Shown here one piece after another: positions 6,819 through 8,573 of a stretch of 8,573 nucleotides of DNA. Position numbers and translations under genes: made by a program. Numbering within the stretch: position 1 is the stretch's first letter; every line of letters begins with the position of its first letter. Source of the stretch: CAZJDM01 sp964544765 (GTDB lineage Bacteria > Bdellovibrionota_B > Oligoflexia > CAYFLR01); assembly GCA_964544765.1 (NCBI GenBank), contig CAZJDM010000174.1, positions 1 to 8,573 on the forward strand, in the 5' to 3' direction. A model generated the notes under the pieces. It was not told the origin of the DNA and did not search any database. It saw only the letters and a program-made list of their open reading frames with translations.

Positions 6819-7088
6819 ATGGCGAGAATTTCAATTGATGATTGCTTAGACAAGATAGAGAATAGATTTAGTTTGGTCTTGGTTGCAGCTGACCGAGCAA
6901 AGCAATTAATGAGAAATGCTGACCCATTGGTACGTTGCAGTAATAAGGAGGCGGTTACCGCTCTTAGAGAGATTGCTGCTGGTGCAGTTATAATGGGAGA
7001 TAACAGCCGTAAAAAAGAAGAAGAAGCCGAGGAAGTAGAACCTAAAGAAGCCAAAGAAACAAAAGAAGCCACAGATTCTAAGACCTAA
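6819..7088 (+). CDS. rpoZ: DNA-directed RNA polymerase omega subunit
   Basis: Omega helps fold and hold the beta-prime subunit in RNA polymerase and in many bacteria contributes to the ppGpp response. The 89-residue product is the usual size (E. coli omega is 91) and shows the family signature in order: MARISIDDCLDKI, NRFSLVLVAADRAKQL, then ALREIAAG near residues 48-55. The C-terminal third is a low-complexity charged tail rich in Glu, Lys, Thr and Ala, which varies in this family. AGGGGAA at 6808-6814 fixes the start. The gene lies 84 bases after topA and ends 162 bases before the convergent der gene. In many bacteria rpoZ sits beside gmk and spoT, so this position after topA differs from the common one. 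Confidence 0.96.
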   Translation: MARISIDDCLDKIENRFSLVLVAADRAKQLMRNADPLVRCSNKEAVTALREIAAGAVIMGDNSRKKEEEAEEVEPKEAKETKEATDSKT

Positions 7089-7250
7089 ATAATCGCACGG
7101 TTATAGGTAATTTTTAACAAACTATCCGTAACACAAGTCATGGTATTCACCTTTTGCAGTGTTTCATTTGCAGAGAATCTAGTTTGCATTGAAAATTGAA
7201 AGGAAATTAAAGATGGTACCCAATTTAGAGTCATAAAAAATAAACACTAA
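7089..7250. other. convergent intergenic gap between rpoZ and der with no recognised gene
   Basis: This 162-base gap lies between two genes that face each other. A weak bulged stem can be drawn (CGG-TT-ATAG near 7102 with CTATCCG near 7128), but it lacks a T-run and is not a convincing terminator. Two tiny frames, at 7140 (19 codons) and 7213 (7 codons), are too short to support. I see no RNA gene or repeat array here. Confidence 0.6.
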
Positions 7251-8573
7251 TTAATGAGAAGATTTAAAATCTCTTGATCTAAATATCAATCGTATTGGTA
7301 CGGATGTTAAATCAAAATTCTTTCTAAATTGATTTATCAGGTATCTCTTTTGTGAGAAGTGAAGTCCAGCGGTGCGATTAGTAAAGATTATGAAAGTAGG
7401 GGGTTTTGAGTGGGTCTGGGTGCAATAGTAAAATTTTATGGATTTATTATTGCTGCGCAATATTGACTGTGCCTTTTCTCCAGTAAATTCTCTAAAAGCC
7501 TTATTTAGTTCAGCTGTACTAATACGTTTGGTATAAGTATCATATAAGGTTTCTGCATTAGAAAGAAGTTTGGCAATTCGTAAATTGTGATGAGCTGATA
7601 TAAAACATAAAGGAATATCTGCTGGTAAAAATTTTAATTGGTAACGAACGTCTTTTATAAAATTGTCAGTGAATTTGTAGTCTTTATTTTCAATAAGATC
7701 CCATTTATTAAAAGCGAGTAATAAAGCTTTTCCTTGTTCATATGCATATCCAATAATTTTACTATCTTGTTCGGTGACCCCTTCTTTAGCATCTAATACC
7801 ACGATAGCGATATCAGAGTCGTCAATACTTTTAAAGGATCTAATTACACAGTAGTTTTCTAGTTGGTCCTTTCTTACCTTGCCTTTTTGTCTTATTCCAG
7901 CAGTATCAATTATTTTAAAACGTTTTTTATTATAAGTTATGTATGAGTCCAATGGATCTCTAGTGGTCCCAGGTATAGGGCTGACAATATTTTTTTCTTC
8001 ATGTAATAGCCTGTTCAAGATGGAAGATTTTCCTACATTTGGTCGCCCTACTAAGGCTACTTGTATGTCCGATGAAATAATCTGTCCCTTATTTTTTGAA
8101 GGGAGCAAGGAAGATGTAATTTCCATTAAAGTATCGATACCTCGATTATGTTCTGCAGATATGGGAAGAGTGTGTTCAATACCTAGATCATAAAAATCAT
8201 AAATTCTGTCTTGATGTCCCTGGGCATCTATTTTATTTACTGCCAGTATGATAGGCTTCTTTGACAATTTAATTGTATTTAGAATTTCTTTATCAATTGA
8301 TGAATACCCTCCTTTACCGTCGACCACTTGGATAATCAGGTCCGCTTCGGAAGTTGCTATTAGCGCTTGGTCCTGGACCAACATATTGAATTCTGCATTA
8401 CTATTAGGCACAAAACCTCCAGTATCTATTAGACGGAAAGTCTTATCCAGATAGGATACAGGTGCATAATTACGGTCACGAGTCACTCCCTCCAGGTTTT
8501 CTACAATGGCTTTGTTGCTGGAGGTAAGACAGTTAAATAATCTAGATTTACCAACATTGGGTCGTCCAACCAG
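7251..8573 (-). CDS. der: ribosome-associated GTPase Der (EngA), N-terminal few codons outside window
   Basis: Der is a double GTPase needed for 50S ribosomal subunit assembly. The gene runs leftward and is cut by the right edge. About 440 residues are visible, starting at LVGRPNVGKS, so only a handful of N-terminal codons are missing. A GTG at 8484-8486 is internal (the Val of EGVTRDR), not the start. The first G domain shows GRPNVGKS, VTRDR, DTGGF, NKID and SAEHNRGI. The second shows GRPNVGKSSILN, GTTRD, DTAGI, NKWDL and an SAHHNLRI segment in place of the usual G5 sequence containing Gly. The C-terminal KH-like domain has the PPTFIIF and S-Q-K-RYLINQ-R features and ends with PIRLIFRSRD. 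The stop is TAA, read from 7253 down to 7251. It faces rpoZ, and its promoter is outside the window. Confidence 0.97.
   Translation of the reverse strand: MVGRPNVGKSRLFNCLTSSNKAIVENLEGVTRDRNYAPVSYLDKTFRLIDTGGFVPNSNAEFNMLVQDQALIATSEADLIIQVVDGKGGYSSIDKEILNTIKLSKKPIILAVNKIDAQGHQDRIYDFYDLGIEHTLPISAEHNRGIDTLMEITSSLLPSKNKGQIISSDIQVALVGRPNVGKSSILNRLLHEEKNIVSPIPGTTRDPLDSYITYNKKRFKIIDTAGIRQKGKVRKDQLENYCVIRSFKSIDDSDIAIVVLDAKEGVTEQDSKIIGYAYEQGKALLLAFNKWDLIENKDYKFTDNFIKDVRYQLKFLPADIPLCFISAHHNLRIAKLLSNAETLYDTYTKRISTAELNKAFREFTGEKAQSILRSNNKSIKFYYCTQTHSKPPTFIIFTNRTAGLHFSQKRYLINQFRKNFDLTSVPIRLIFRSRDFKSSH

Noticed and set aside
7140..7236. Mini-frames at 7140-7199 (19 codons) and 7213-7236 (7 codons, with AAGGA 8 bases upstream)
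   Set aside because: They are too short, have no known peptide resemblance, and the longer one lacks a ribosome site.
7939..8454. Plus-strand frames of 84 and 68 codons inside der
   Set aside because: They are antisense to strongly conserved GTPase motifs of Der and have no domain of their own.

Overview
The window is an A+T-rich bacterial chromosomal segment, roughly two-thirds A+T by eye. It carries a compact set of housekeeping and cell-envelope genes. Six genes (TPR lipoprotein, LysM protein, dprA, smg, topA, rpoZ), plus a fragment before them, run on the + strand. A seventh gene, der, enters from the right edge on the - strand. The order LysM - dprA - smg - topA is a well-known proteobacterial cluster. 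The form of the LysM domain (the WPKLW...NPHW.YPG pattern), a TPR lipoprotein directly upstream, and the small CxxC/CxC protein at the left edge resemble deltaproteobacteria-like lineages (Desulfobacterota, Myxococcota, Bdellovibrionota, SAR324 type). This placement comes from remembered family features, not from a search. No mobile element, tRNA, rRNA or CRISPR array was seen.

Layout. 1-423 is the 3' end of a small cysteine-containing protein of unknown function. 546-1283 is a predicted lipoprotein with a coiled coil and TPR repeats. 1273-2724 overlaps it by 11 bases and encodes an exported LysM protein with an internally duplicated domain and an extreme Asp/Glu/Asn tail written by an 18-bp tandem repeat. 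After a 100-base gap with a candidate promoter comes dprA (2825-3820), then smg/DUF494 (3891-4367), topA (4410-6734) and rpoZ (6819-7088). A 162-base gap with no recognisable gene separates rpoZ from the convergent der (7251 to the right edge), which lacks only its first few codons.

How the genes fit together. The first complete pair is probably an envelope module: an outer-membrane-type TPR lipoprotein coupled in translation to a LysM protein that would bind peptidoglycan. The next three handle DNA: DprA loads RecA on incoming single strands, TopA relaxes negative supercoils, and Smg is a small conserved partner gene of unknown role. RpoZ (RNA polymerase omega) and Der (ribosome assembly GTPase) serve transcription and translation.

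I found no convincing new multi-gene system. The most unusual element is the LysM protein, with its duplicated domain of unknown function and its repeat-encoded polyacidic tail.
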